The notes under the pieces: model-generated | What the model was told of the DNA's origin: nothing | Databases searched by the model: none | What the model saw: only the letters and a program-made list of their open reading frames with translations | Assembly: GCA_963735175.1 (NCBI GenBank) | Contig: CAVTJX010000016.1 | Span: 806,001-870,000 of the forward strand | Source: CAVTJX01 sp963735175 | GTDB lineage: Bacteria > Electryoneota > RPQS01 | Length of the DNA: 64,000 bases | Reading direction: 5' to 3' | Translations under genes and position numbers: made by a program | Part shown: positions 40,083-48,899 of the stretch, in pieces | Numbering within the stretch: position 1 is the stretch's first letter | Layout: the number at the start of each line of letters is the position of its first letter

Positions 40083-40547
40083 TTGGCGAATCACCATCGT
40101 GGTAAAGCAAGCGAACGGCAGGCGTTGGATGCCTTTGTCAAATTGACGCGGGCGGCGGATACGATGGCGGCGCAGGTCCACCGGCAGCTCAGCGCGGAAG
40201 GTCTCACCGAAAGCCAGTTCGGCGTGCTCGAAGTCCTGTATCACCTTGGGCCGCGCCATCAATGCGAAATCGCCGCCAAATTATTGAAGAGTGGCGCGAA
40301 CATGACCACCGTGCTCGACAACCTCGAACGCGTCGGTCTCATCCGCCGCGAGCGCGACGCGGATGACCGGCGCAGCATGACGATTCATTTGACGGCTGAA
40401 GGCCGGCAGCGGATCGGTGAACTCTTCCCCCGCCACGCCGCGTTCATCGCCGGGCAGATGGCGCTCTTGAAAAGCGAGGAACAACACGTGTTGGGAACTC
40501 TCTGCCGCAAGCTGGGCAAGGGCCTGGCAGACAAAATCACTGAATAA
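40083..40547 (+). CDS. MarR-family transcriptional regulator
   Basis: About 154 residues. I prefer TTG 40083 (LANHHRGKASERQ) because AGGGGGAA ends just before it; the ATG at 40023 lies upstream of the operator-like palindrome and would leave it inside the gene. Winged helix-turn-helix: LTESQFGVLEVLYHLGP, CEIAAKLLKSGANMTTVLDNLE, and the wing RERDADDRRSMTIHLT. A dimeric repressor responding to small molecules is expected. The next gene, 47 bases on, is YceI, an arrangement seen in many bacteria, so YceI is the probable target. Confidence 0.9.
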   Translation: MANHHRGKASERQALDAFVKLTRAADTMAAQVHRQLSAEGLTESQFGVLEVLYHLGPRHQCEIAAKLLKSGANMTTVLDNLERVGLIRRERDADDRRSMTIHLTAEGRQRIGELFPRHAAFIAGQMALLKSEEQHVLGTLCRKLGKGLADKITE

Positions 40548-40594
40548 GAACTCAAATTCGTTCGACTAATTCACAACTCCGGAAGGAAACCCTG

Positions 40595-41194
40595 ATGCGC
40601 AAGACAATGATCCCGGCAATTTTGATGGCGTTACTGGCGGCCATGCCGCTGTATGCCGCCACATGGAACGTGGACCCGGCGCACTCGAGCGTGCAGTTCG
40701 CGGTGAAACACATGATGGTCTCGACGGTGCGCGGCAATTTCAACACCTTTACGGGCACGGTGACGTCACCGGACTCGGCACTGACAGACCTTAGCATCGA
40801 GGCGACCATCGAAACCGCCTCCATCGACACGCGGCAGGAGAAGCGCGACGCGCATTTGCGCAGCGCGGACTTCTTCGATGCGGAGAAATTTCCGACGTTG
40901 ACGTTTACGTCGAAGATGACCGTGCAAACCGCGCCGGGCACACTGAAGGTCACGGGCGACCTGACGATGCACGGCGTCACGAAAGAGATCGTTCTCGACG
41001 TCACGGGCTTGAACACCGTCATTACCGATATGCAGGGCAATCTGCGCACGGCCGCCACCGCCACGGCCTCGCTCAAGCGCAGCGACTTTGGTCTCAATTG
41101 GAACAAAACGATTGAAGCCGGTGGTGTGCTCGTGAGCGACGAGGTGAATATCCAGATCGATCTGGAACTGGTCCGCGACAAGAGTGGCGCTTGA
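40595..41194 (+). CDS. yceI: YceI-family periplasmic protein
   Basis: 199 residues with signal peptide (IPAILMALLAAMPLYAA). Canonical YceI: WNVDPAHSSVQFAVKHMMVS, TASIDTRQEKRDAHLRSADFFDAEKFPTLTF is the core helix-strand, and GDLTMHGVTKEI follows. It is more typical of the family than the paralogue at 35607. GGAAGG ribosome site before ATG. Likely co-transcribed with the MarR gene and controlled by it. Confidence 0.92.
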   Translation: MRKTMIPAILMALLAAMPLYAATWNVDPAHSSVQFAVKHMMVSTVRGNFNTFTGTVTSPDSALTDLSIEATIETASIDTRQEKRDAHLRSADFFDAEKFPTLTFTSKMTVQTAPGTLKVTGDLTMHGVTKEIVLDVTGLNTVITDMQGNLRTAATATASLKRSDFGLNWNKTIEAGGVLVSDEVNIQIDLELVRDKSGA

Positions 41195-41382
41195 CCCTTA
41201 ACGCCAGCGCCGGGTTAGGAAAGGCGAATCGACAGGTGACTCGGAAAAGTCATCGCGGCGACACGCTTTCCCAGCCCGGCGCCGGCGGGAACGAATATAC
41301 CGCTTTGAGTCGTATAGTGACTGTGCAACGGTCAGCCGTTGAATAATAGGGGTGGTAGTAAAAATCATAAAGGACAGGTTGT

Positions 41383-42253
41383 ATGGCAAGCAACGAGTTC
41401 CCGATCTTCATCACTGGCGCAACCGGACAGCAGGGCGGCGCGGTGGCGGGCAATCTGATCGGCAAGGGTCACAAGAACATCCGCATCCTCACGCGACATC
41501 CGGAGAAAGCGAAGGTCTACAAGGAGGCTGGGAGTTGAAGTCGCACTGGGCGATCTGCAGGATCGCGCCTCGCTGGTGAAGGCATTGAAGGGCATGAAGA
41601 AGATGTTCCTGGTGACGACGCCGTTTGAACAAGGCGTCGACGTCGAGACCGAGCAAGGCGTCACGGCCATCGACGCGGCGGTCGAAGCCGGAATTCAGCA
41701 CGTGGTCTTCAGCTCGGTTGGCAGCGCGCACCGCGAAACCGGCATTCCCCATTTCGAAAGCAAGTGGAAAGTCGAGCACCATTTGATTCAGAGCGGCCTG
41801 CCCTATACGATTATCCGCCCGGTGTTTTTCTACGAAAATTTCCAGGCGCCGTGGATGCTGCCCGCAATTCAGAGCGGCCGCTTATCTCTGCCCGTCTTGC
41901 CGCACGTGCCGGTGCAGATGATTTCCGTGCAGGACGTGGGCGAATTCGCGGCGGCGGCGTTTGAACGACCCGACGAGTTTATCGGCCAGCAGATTGACAT
42001 CGCGGGAGACGAACTGACTTTCCCCGAAGCGCTCAAGATTTTCAGCGAAACGACCGGCACACCCATTCGTTACGACGCGATGCCCAGCGACCAGGCGGAA
42101 AGGAATTTCGGCCACGACTTTGCCGTCATGTTCGACTGGTTCAACCGCGTCGGTTACAACGTGGACATTTCCTCGCTCCAACAGGCGTGGGATATCCCGC
42201 TGATGACGTTCCGAAGCTGGACGGAGGCTTCAAGGCTGGCGGCTACGCTGTAG
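41383..42253 (+). CDS. NmrA-like NAD(P)-binding SDR protein
   Basis: About 289 residues joined. The N-terminal nucleotide-binding motif is FITGATGQQGGAVAGNLI; one extra base near 41530 shifts the frame before GVEVALGDLQDRASLVKAL. Then VVFSSVGSAHRETGIPHFES with YTIIRPVFFYENF, the pattern of atypical SDRs of the NmrA/HSCARG type, which often sense redox state or reduce quinones. No conserved YxxxK pair is obvious, so activity is open. Separate from the YceI operon by a 190-base gap. Confidence 0.85.
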
Positions 42254-42280
42254 TCACGAATGAAGGCAGCGTTAGAAAAA

Positions 42281-42312
42281 AGGGCAGCCCCGAGTGCGGG
42301 CTGTCCTTTTTA
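42281..42312 (+). terminator. Terminator after the NmrA-like gene
   Basis: AGGGCAGCCC / GGGCTGTCCT stem with one G-T pair, then TTTTT. Confidence 0.75.
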
Positions 42313-42487
42313 TATCAGACCCGCAGGTAGACATAAAATGTGCTGCCGCCAGGAGGCAGGAGGTAGAATGAGAAAACGCAGGATGGACGGGTTTGAAGCG
42401 GGAAAGACTGTGATGGCTAAGCTTATGGCTTCTGAATCTGACCGGGTCTCTCCCCTACAGGAATTGTGACATAATTATCAAGAGATC

Positions 42488-42516
42488 TTGACAACCTTGA
42501 CGGAGGTTGGTATATT
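42488..42516 (+). promoter_or_regulatory. Sigma-70-type promoter of the acpS operon
   Basis: TTGACA, 17-base spacer, TATATT: the best -35/-10 pair I see in the window, about 95 bases before the acpS start codon. Confidence 0.7.
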
Positions 42517-42609
42517 TCGAATAAGGCTGGAACGTGTTTTATACCCTCGTGGCGTCGTCCAGTATGTGAAATTTTTATCGAGACATGCGAGTCCACTATT
42601 CCAGATAAT

Positions 42610-42987
42610 TTGCACACCATTCTTGGCATCGGCACGGATTTAGTCGATGTCGCTCGCATCGCCCGGGAAGTAGAAATCCGGGGGCCGCTGGAGGGAGTCT
42701 TCACGCCCGCCGAGATTGCCTACTGTTCGGCGATGCATCATCCGGCAGAACATTTCGCGGCGCGTTTCGCAGCCAAAGAAGCGCTGGTAAAGGCGCTGGC
42801 GGCGGCGGAGCAGAGCGGATTGTTCTGGAAGGAAATCGAAGTCCAGCGCGGTCCGCAAGGCGCGCCGGCGTTAGTCCTCAGCGGCCGCATACGCGCGATT
42901 GCCGAGCGGCTCGGCGTGCGCCGCATCCACGTTAGTCTTTCACACACCCCCGAACTGGCCATGGCCAGCGTGGTGGTAGAATCATAG
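42610..42987 (+). CDS. acpS: Holo-[acyl-carrier-protein] synthase
   Basis: About 125 residues, the normal AcpS size. It transfers phosphopantetheine from CoA to the serine of acyl carrier protein. GIGTDLVDVARI carries the Mg-binding aspartate, and FAARFAAKEALVKAL is the second signature with the catalytic glutamate and lysine. The start is most likely TTG 42610; there is no ATG at the N-terminus. First gene after a strong promoter; an acyl carrier protein lies 3.6 kb downstream on the same strand. Confidence 0.93.
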   Translation: MHTILGIGTDLVDVARIAREVEIRGPLEGVFTPAEIAYCSAMHHPAEHFAARFAAKEALVKALAAAEQSGLFWKEIEVQRGPQGAPALVLSGRIRAIAERLGVRRIHVSLSHTPELAMASVVVES

Positions 42988-43020
42988 AATCTTACAGACC
43001 TTGAGCAACCGAGGGAAACG

Positions 43021-44721
43021 ATGAGCAACGCGGTACCGTATGCGGAGCGACTTCAGAATTTCGACTGGTCGCTGGCCGAGAAGGAGCTGGACTACCGGCC
43101 GGGCGATCCGATCAATATCGGCTGGGCGTGCAGTGATCGCATCTGCAACAAGGGTTTCGGCCAGAAGGCGGCGCTCTTGTGGGAGGATTTTCACGGCCAT
43201 GAGAAACGCTACACGTTCGACGATCTGCGCGTCCTGACCAACACCGTGGCCTCCTACCTGGTGGGGCTCGGGTTGCAGCCGGGCGAGCGCGTATGCCTGT
43301 TCATGGACCGCGTTCCCGAACTCTATATCGGCTTTCTCGGCATTCTGAAGATGGGGGCGATTGCCCAGCCGCTATTCAGCGCCTTCGGCGACGAATCGCT
43401 GTGGACGCGGCTGAACAACGCCGGCACGGCGGCGATTATCACGCAGAAGAAGCACGTGACTAAGGTGCGGAAGATCCTCGGTCAGCTTCCCAATCTGCGC
43501 CACATCATCGTCGTCGACGCCGCGGATAGTCCGCTGAAGGAGCGCGAGGTTTCGTTTGAATTGGAAAAGGAACCGCGCGTGGAGCGCTTTGACGTTTATC
43601 CGTCGACCGCCGAAACGCCGTCGGTGCTGCATTACACCTCGGGCACGACCGGGCAGCCGAAGGGCGCGCAGCATGTGCATTATTCGCTGATCGCACAGTA
43701 CCTGACATCGAAATGGGTGCTGGATCTGCGGCCCGACGATATCTACTGGTGCAACGCCGATCCGGGCTGGGTGACGGGCACGTCCTACGGCATCATCGGT
43801 CCGTGGGCGAACGGCGTGACGCAGGCGGTGCTGGATTCGGGTTTTAACACCGAGCGCTGGTACGGCTTCATTCAGAAGCACGGCATCAGCGTCTGGTATT
43901 CGGCGCCGACGGCGATCCGGCTGCTGATGCGCGAAGGCACGCCGGTCGTGCGCAAGTTCGATTTGCGCTGCCTGCGCCACCTCGCCAGCGTGGGCGAGCC
44001 GCTGAATGCGGAAGCGGTGATCTGGTCGCGCGAAGCCTTCGGCATGCCGTTCCACGATACGTACTGGCAGACCGAAACCGGCTGCATCGTCATTACGAAC
44101 TTCCCGGGCATGCCCGTTAAACCGGGCTCGATGGGCAAGGCATTCCCCGGCATCACCGCTACGGTGCTCAGCCCCAAGGATTACACGCCTTACGATCATC
44201 CGGGCAATGTCGGTTTGATCGCGCTGAAACCCGGCTGGCCGTCGATGATCCGCAGCTACTGGAACAATCCCACGGGCTACGCGGGCAAATTCAAGAACGG
44301 CTGGTATCTGACGGGCGACCGCGCGAGCATCGACACCGAAGGCTACTTCTGGTTCGTGGGCCGCGACGACGACGTGATCAACACCGGCGGCCACCTCGTG
44401 GGGCCGTTTGAAATCGAATCGGCGCTGCTCGAGCATCCCGCGGTGGCCGAATCGGCGGCGGTGGCCAAGCCCGACAAGGTCAATATGGAAGTCGTCAAGG
44501 CGTTTGTGGCCCTGAAGCCGGGTTTCGTGGCGGGCGACGACCTGGAACTGGAAATCATGAACCACATCCGCAAGCGGCTGTCGCCGTTGGCCATGCCGCA
44601 GGAGATCGAGTTCGTGGATCAGCTTCCCAAGACGCGCTCGGGCAAGATCATCCGCCGCATTTTGCGCTGCAAGGAATTCGGCGAGCCCGTGGGCGATATT
44701 TCGACGCTGATGAACGACTAA
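43021..44721 (+). CDS. acsA: Acetyl-CoA synthetase-type acyl-CoA ligase (AMP-forming)
   Basis: 566 residues. It activates a short-chain acid, probably acetate, to acyl-adenylate and then acyl-CoA. Motifs: LHYTSGTTGQPKGAQ P-loop, DTYWQTETGC, YLTGDRASIDTEGYFWFVGR hinge, and PKTRSGKIIRR with the catalytic lysine K542. That lysine is the site acetylated by Pat enzymes and deacetylated by Sir2 in other bacteria; both enzymes are encoded at 10.4-13.9 kb here. The length and N-terminus resemble the Bacillus AcsA group rather than the 650-residue enteric Acs. It lies 33 bases after acpS. Confidence 0.9.
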   Translation: MSNAVPYAERLQNFDWSLAEKELDYRPGDPINIGWACSDRICNKGFGQKAALLWEDFHGHEKRYTFDDLRVLTNTVASYLVGLGLQPGERVCLFMDRVPELYIGFLGILKMGAIAQPLFSAFGDESLWTRLNNAGTAAIITQKKHVTKVRKILGQLPNLRHIIVVDAADSPLKEREVSFELEKEPRVERFDVYPSTAETPSVLHYTSGTTGQPKGAQHVHYSLIAQYLTSKWVLDLRPDDIYWCNADPGWVTGTSYGIIGPWANGVTQAVLDSGFNTERWYGFIQKHGISVWYSAPTAIRLLMREGTPVVRKFDLRCLRHLASVGEPLNAEAVIWSREAFGMPFHDTYWQTETGCIVITNFPGMPVKPGSMGKAFPGITATVLSPKDYTPYDHPGNVGLIALKPGWPSMIRSYWNNPTGYAGKFKNGWYLTGDRASIDTEGYFWFVGRDDDVINTGGHLVGPFEIESALLEHPAVAESAAVAKPDKVNMEVVKAFVALKPGFVAGDDLELEIMNHIRKRLSPLAMPQEIEFVDQLPKTRSGKIIRRILRCKEFGEPVGDISTLMND

Positions 44722-44736
44722 GATGGGGAAGGCTCT

Positions 44737-45153
44737 ATGCCGGAATGTGCGTTTATCGAAAAAGCCGCGAAACCCAAGCCGCACGACCTGGAGCGAGCTT
44801 TGGGTCTCAATGCCGTGGAGGTCTGGGAACTTTTCGTTGACTATCTGCATGAGCAGTATAGTCCCGTCGTCAACGAATGGAAATTCATGAAGTCGGGTTG
44901 GGTCCTGGTGCCCAAGAAGAAAGCGCGCACCATTTGCTATCTCTTTCCGGCGGAGGGTTATTTTACGGTTGCTTTTACCTTTGGCGAAAAGGCCGTCGCA
45001 GCCGCCCGGCAAAGTAAATTGCCCAAGCGCATACTGACCGCCATCGACGAAGCCCGGCCCTATGCCGAGGGCCGGGGCTTTTACGTGAAATGCTCCCGGC
45101 CGTCGGACCTCCATCATCTGCTGACCTTGACCGCTCTCAAACTGGGATCCTGA
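44737..45153 (+). CDS. DUF3788-family protein
   Basis: 138 residues. WKFMKSGWVLVPKKKARTIC, YLFPAEGYFTVAFTFGEKAV and PYAEGRGFYVKC match the DUF3788 family as I know it. Function unknown. Soluble and without a signal peptide. It starts 15 bases after the acyl-CoA ligase and ends 8 bases before the PAP2 gene, so it belongs to the same transcript. Confidence 0.8.
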   Translation: MPECAFIEKAAKPKPHDLERALGLNAVEVWELFVDYLHEQYSPVVNEWKFMKSGWVLVPKKKARTICYLFPAEGYFTVAFTFGEKAVAAARQSKLPKRILTAIDEARPYAEGRGFYVKCSRPSDLHHLLTLTALKLGS

Positions 45154-45161
45154 ACCGGACC

Positions 45162-46207
45162 ATGCATTTTTCGGCACGCCGCCGGGTGGACAGCCTTGTC
45201 CTCCTGCTCTTGACTTTGACGCTGTTTTTGCGACCGCTGACGCTCTTCGCCGAACCCCAGATGCGGACGATGGCGGTCCGCTTTCCGGTGCGCATCTACT
45301 CGGTGAAGCCCGGCCTCGATTACCTCTATCGGCAACTGCCGCCTTCGCACACCTATCTCTTTCCACTGACGGATCTCAAGGGCTTTTCAACCGCCGCGTT
45401 CCGCTCGCGGAATGTGCCGGTGATGGGCGCGCTGGCGATCTCCACGGCGCTGCTGGTCTACCGCGACGAGGCGATTTTGAGCGACGCAAAGCGGCTCGGC
45501 GACCGGTGGGGCGTCCCCAAAACGAATCAGCAGGCGCGCCTTGTCGATTGGAGATTTCCGCTGGCCGGCGGAGCATCGACGCGTCGCCGCATGTGCCGCA
45601 AGACCTGGGAACCGGGATGTATTTTCTCGGCGACGGTCTGCTGCACAGCGCGATCGGCTGCGGACTGTGGAGCTACGGCACACTGCGCCACAACGAGCGC
45701 GCGGCACAGACCGGCGTACAGGTGGTGGAGGTTATGGTCTGCACGTGCATCGCCACGCAGGTGCTGAAGCACGCGTTTGGCCGGGAGAGTCCCATGGCGG
45801 CCACCGAAACCGGCGGCAAGTGGCAACTGATGCCCGACCCGGTGGAGTACGCGAATCACCCGCCGCGCTTCGATGCCATGCCCAGCGGTCACGTCGCGAC
45901 GGCGATGGGCACCGTCACGGTGCTCGCCGACAATTACCCGGAACAGACCTGGATCCGACCCGTCGGGTATTCGCTGATCGGTGTGTTGATGTTTTCGATG
46001 TTGAATAACAGCGTCCACTGGGCCAGCGATTACCCGCTCGGAATCGCCATCGGCTACGCGATGGCCAAGGCCATTGACGCTCGTTCGCGCACACTGTACA
46101 CTGATCCGACCGAAGGCCGAATGCTGGGCGCGGTCTGGGCGACGCAGATGTCGCCTTATGCGGGCTCCGATGGCGGCGGGTTGACATGGAGTGTCTATTT
46201 TCGATGA
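45162..46207 (+). CDS. PAP2-family phosphatase, membrane-associated
   Basis: About 348 residues joined. Signal/anchor helix (LVLLLLTLTLFLRPLTLFA). The PAP2 signature appears as KHAFGRESP (motif 1), PSGHVATAMG (motif 2) and SVHWASDYPLGIAIG (motif 3), so the vanadium-peroxidase-like phosphatase core is complete. The frame moves once near 45570, best explained by a lost base. Likely substrates are lipid phosphates or polyprenyl pyrophosphate at the periplasmic face. It ends overlapping the next gene (ATGA). Confidence 0.85.
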
Positions 46208-46557
46208 AGAACCGCTTGCGCCCGACCCTGCTTCTGCTGGGATTCCTGCCGCTGCTCATTTTCGGTTGCGGTGGGAAAAAGATGACGGATGATGATTTCG
46301 TCACCGTCGCCACCACGATTTACGAGAACATCCGCGCGGGCTGGGACCACCAGCCGAACGAGACTTGGGAATCGTACTACGAGCGGCGGATCGGCGAGGC
46401 CTGCATTCAGCACGGCTTCGAGATTAAGACCTGGGACAAGAAGCTGCGCGAGGTGGCAAAACACCCCGGAAAGTGGCAGGACAAGATCGACGCCGAGGTC
46501 CTGGACCAGCTCCTCAAATGGCAGACGGAGCGGGTGGCGGCCAAGGGCAAGGGGTAA
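46204..46557 (+). CDS. Small lipoprotein of unknown function
   Basis: 117 residues from ATG 46204, which overlaps the PAP2 stop codon; an in-frame ATG 18 bases earlier is possible but would weaken the signal peptide. Lipobox LIFGC gives a lipid-anchored protein. The mature part is charged and helical (TIYENIRAGWDHQPNETWES), with no known domain. Probably co-translated with PAP2. Confidence 0.7.
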   Translation: MKNRLRPTLLLLGFLPLLIFGCGGKKMTDDDFVTVATTIYENIRAGWDHQPNETWESYYERRIGEACIQHGFEIKTWDKKLREVAKHPGKWQDKIDAEVLDQLLKWQTERVAAKGKG

Positions 46558-46611
46558 ATTTTTTTAGCAGGCTTGTGACCTTTTTCACCATAACCTCTGG
46601 AGCAAGATTTC

Positions 46612-46872
46612 ATGGACGAGCTGAAGAAAGCGATTCGGGACTATGTGACGCGCGAATATCTCGAAGACGGCGACGACCGCGTGATTAGCGATACCACGCC
46701 GCTGATTACCGGCGGCATCGTGGATTCGTTCTCGATGGTGTCGTTGAAGCGGTTCCTGGAAAAGAAATACGGGATCCAGATTCCCGACGCCGACGCCAGC
46801 CCCGAGGCGTTTGACAACGTGAACAGCATCGCCAGCGTCGTGCGCCGCTACGCCAAGGAAGCGGTCGCCTAG
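46612..46872 (+). CDS. Acyl carrier protein
   Basis: 86 residues, four-helix carrier. GIVDSFSMVSLKRFLEKKYG contains the phosphopantetheine attachment site DS with Ser39. It diverges from house-keeping AcpP (no DSLDT-type motif), so a dedicated carrier is likely. Twenty bases later comes a Kbl/AONS-type synthase, and acpS heads the same gene run. Confidence 0.9.
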   Translation: MDELKKAIRDYVTREYLEDGDDRVISDTTPLITGGIVDSFSMVSLKRFLEKKYGIQIPDADASPEAFDNVNSIASVVRRYAKEAVA

Positions 46873-46892
46873 AACCTTAGAAGGAGCCTTTC

Positions 46893-48140
46893 ATGTCGTA
46901 TGTTGCCACGGTGCGCGAGGCCTACCAGGCAGAACTCGCGGGCCTGAAAGAGGCCGGGTTGTTCAAGCAAGAGCGTTACATTCACGCTCCGCAGGGCGCG
47001 GAAATCGATGTCGAATTCCCCAGCGGCGCCACCCCCAAACATGTCATCAATCTCTGCGCCAATAACTACCTCGGGTTGTCCAGTCACCCGGATGTCATCA
47101 AAGCCGCTCACGCCGGGCTCGATTATCGCGGTTACGGCATGTCCAGCGTCCGTTTCATCTGCGGCACGCAGGACATCCACCGCCAGCTGGAAAACAAGCT
47201 GACGGAATTTCTCGGCACCGAAGACACGCTGCTGTTCCCCTCCTGCATGGACGCGAACGCGGGCGTATTCGAGGCCGTGCTGAACGAGCAGGATATTATG
47301 ATCGCCGACCGCCTGGTGCATGCGTCGATCGTCGACGGCATGCGCCTCTGCAAGGCGATGCAGGATACGTACAAGCACTCGGACATGGCGCATCTCGAGG
47401 AAAAGCTGATTGAGCATCAGGATAAGCGCAACCGGTTGATCATCACCGACGGCGTCTTCTCGATGGACGGCGACCTTGCCAAGCTGGATCAGATCGTGGC
47501 CCTCGCGGAAAAGTACAACGCGATGGTGTTCGTCGACGACAGCCATTCCTCGGGTTTCATCGGCAAGACCGGCCGCGGCACGCACGAGCATTGCGGTGTG
47601 TTCGGCAAAATCGACATCATCACGACGACTCTGGGCAAAGCCCTCGGCGGCGCGTCGGGCGGGTGTGTCAGCGGGCGGCGCGAGATCGTGGAGATGTGCC
47701 GCCAGAAGGCGCGGCCATACCTGTTCTCAAACACCGTCGCTCCGGTCATCGTCTGCGGCACGCTGAAGGTGCTGGATCTGATCTTTACCGACACCAAGCG
47801 GCGCGACAAACTGGAGTGGAACGCGGCCTACTGGCGCAAACTGCTGACTGATGCGGGTTTCGATATCAAGGCCGGCGACAGTCCGATCATCCCCGTCATG
47901 CTCTACAACGCCAAACTGGCGCAGGACGTGGCGCGCGACCTCTTCGCCGAAGGGATCTATGTCGTCGGCTTCTTCTTCCCCGTGGTCGCCAAGGCGCAGG
48001 CGCGGATTCGCACGCAGCTTTCCGCGGCGCATGAGAAAGAACACCTCGACAAGGCGATTGCGGCGTTCATCAAGGTCGGCAAGAAATACGATATCCTCGG
48101 CAAGACGAAGAATCAAATCATCGAAAAGTACGGGATGTAA
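46893..48140 (+). CDS. kbl: PLP-dependent alpha-oxoamine synthase (Kbl, 2-amino-3-ketobutyrate CoA ligase type)
   Basis: 415 residues. It condenses an acyl thioester with an amino acid, or cleaves 2-amino-3-ketobutyrate. Features: LCANNYLGLSSHPDVI, GTQDIHRQLE, DDSHSSGFIGKTGRGT, and the PLP lysine K249 in TTLGKALGGASGG. Overall resemblance is closest to Kbl, which would make glycine plus acetyl-CoA from threonine-derived ketobutyrate. Because an acyl carrier protein precedes it by 20 bases, an acyl-ACP substrate, as in some serine-palmitoyltransferase-like enzymes, must be considered. AGAAGGAG ribosome site. Confidence 0.88.
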   Translation: MSYVATVREAYQAELAGLKEAGLFKQERYIHAPQGAEIDVEFPSGATPKHVINLCANNYLGLSSHPDVIKAAHAGLDYRGYGMSSVRFICGTQDIHRQLENKLTEFLGTEDTLLFPSCMDANAGVFEAVLNEQDIMIADRLVHASIVDGMRLCKAMQDTYKHSDMAHLEEKLIEHQDKRNRLIITDGVFSMDGDLAKLDQIVALAEKYNAMVFVDDSHSSGFIGKTGRGTHEHCGVFGKIDIITTTLGKALGGASGGCVSGRREIVEMCRQKARPYLFSNTVAPVIVCGTLKVLDLIFTDTKRRDKLEWNAAYWRKLLTDAGFDIKAGDSPIIPVMLYNAKLAQDVARDLFAEGIYVVGFFFPVVAKAQARIRTQLSAAHEKEHLDKAIAAFIKVGKKYDILGKTKNQIIEKYGM

Positions 48141-48164
48141 ATCACCGCGCGAAAGGGGAGGATC

Positions 48165-48470
48165 ATGGCCGCATCACGAATCCTTGAAGTCCCCCTGCCG
48201 GACGGGATCAACCCGACCGGAGTCGATCTTGAATTATTAAAGGCGACTTTCCAGGCCATTGCCAGTCTGCGCTGCGAGTGCGACAGCGAGTGGAAGAAGA
48301 TCACCGAGCAATTGGAATGCGAGGGCTGGAAGGTGCGCTGGGGCCTGACGTGGATCGCCGAGGCGCATCGCGGCGAAGATTACGAGGAAGCCCGGGGCCG
48401 CACGATGGACGAAGCCCTCGGCCAACTGCAGCAACTTACCCGCCTCGCCGCCGTCAGCGGCTGCCCCTAA
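48165..48470 (+). CDS. Conserved small protein of unknown function
   Basis: 101 residues. MAASRILEVPLPDGINPTGV then a helix-rich region ending DEALGQLQQLTRLAAVSGC. AGGGGAGG stands six bases before ATG, and coding bias is normal, so I accept it. It follows the Kbl gene by 24 bases and is probably its operon mate. No family recognised. Confidence 0.65.
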   Translation: MAASRILEVPLPDGINPTGVDLELLKATFQAIASLRCECDSEWKKITEQLECEGWKVRWGLTWIAEAHRGEDYEEARGRTMDEALGQLQQLTRLAAVSGCP

Positions 48471-48483
48471 CGGCGTGGTCGCC

Positions 48484-48655
48484 GCGGACCATATCGCTGA
48501 CGCCCTTGATTGCCGCGCGCGCGGACGCGCATGCTGGATGTCATCAAAGCGCTTAGGCAACGGGCTCGGTCCCGTTGCACATAGAAACGCGGCGGGGCAG
48601 AGCCCGCCGCCGATACAGGAATGAGAAACCGCGCGGGGTGCCCTCACCCCCGCGG
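48484..48655. repeat. Composite palindromic intergenic repeat, copy 3
   Basis: Core CGCCCTTGATTGCCGCGCGC, hairpin around CAACGGGCTCGGTCCCGTTG, hairpin GGCGGGGCAGAGCCCGCC, and 3' hairpin with arms CCGCGCGGGGTG and CACCCCCGCGG. Shares the CAACGGGCTC hairpin with copy 1 only. Confidence 0.7.
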
Positions 48656-48670
48656 CACCTCGCAAAACGA

Positions 48671-48697
48671 AAGGGTCAGGCAATTGCCTGACCCTTT
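48671..48697. terminator. Bidirectional palindromic terminator
   Basis: A perfect 26-base palindrome with arms AAGGGTCAGGCAA and TTGCCTGACCCTT, between convergent genes. Confidence 0.75.
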
Positions 48698-48720
48698 TCC
48701 GTGCTTCGGTATCAAGACGT

Positions 48721-48846
48721 CTACGGCGCGCGGAAGAACATCAGCAGCGCCGGCTTCAGATATTTCTGCGGCACCCTGAAGAAGACTCCGCCGACGAGAT
48801 ACACCAGAAACACGAGAATGCCAACGATCAGCGCGGTGGTGAGCAT
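48721..48846 (-). CDS. 41-residue single-helix membrane protein
   Basis: Starts MLTTALIVGILVFLVYLVGG, one strong membrane helix, and ends with a basic-aromatic tail VPQKYLKPALLMFFRAP. AAGGAC lies before the ATG. It follows the APC permease on the same strand by about 50 bases, so it may be a small partner of the transporter; function unknown. Short but with a good start site and coherent membrane design. Confidence 0.55.
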   Translation of the reverse strand: MLTTALIVGILVFLVYLVGGVFFRVPQKYLKPALLMFFRAP

Positions 48847-48899
48847 GGTAGTCCTTTCAAAGTATCAACCGTAGCGCCCGGCTTGCCGGGCTTCTGAAT

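Noticed and set aside
43372..45366. 664-codon minus-strand frame opposite the acetyl-CoA synthetase
   Set aside because: Shadow of the plus-strand gene, whose motifs are complete; composition of the minus frame is unlike a real protein.
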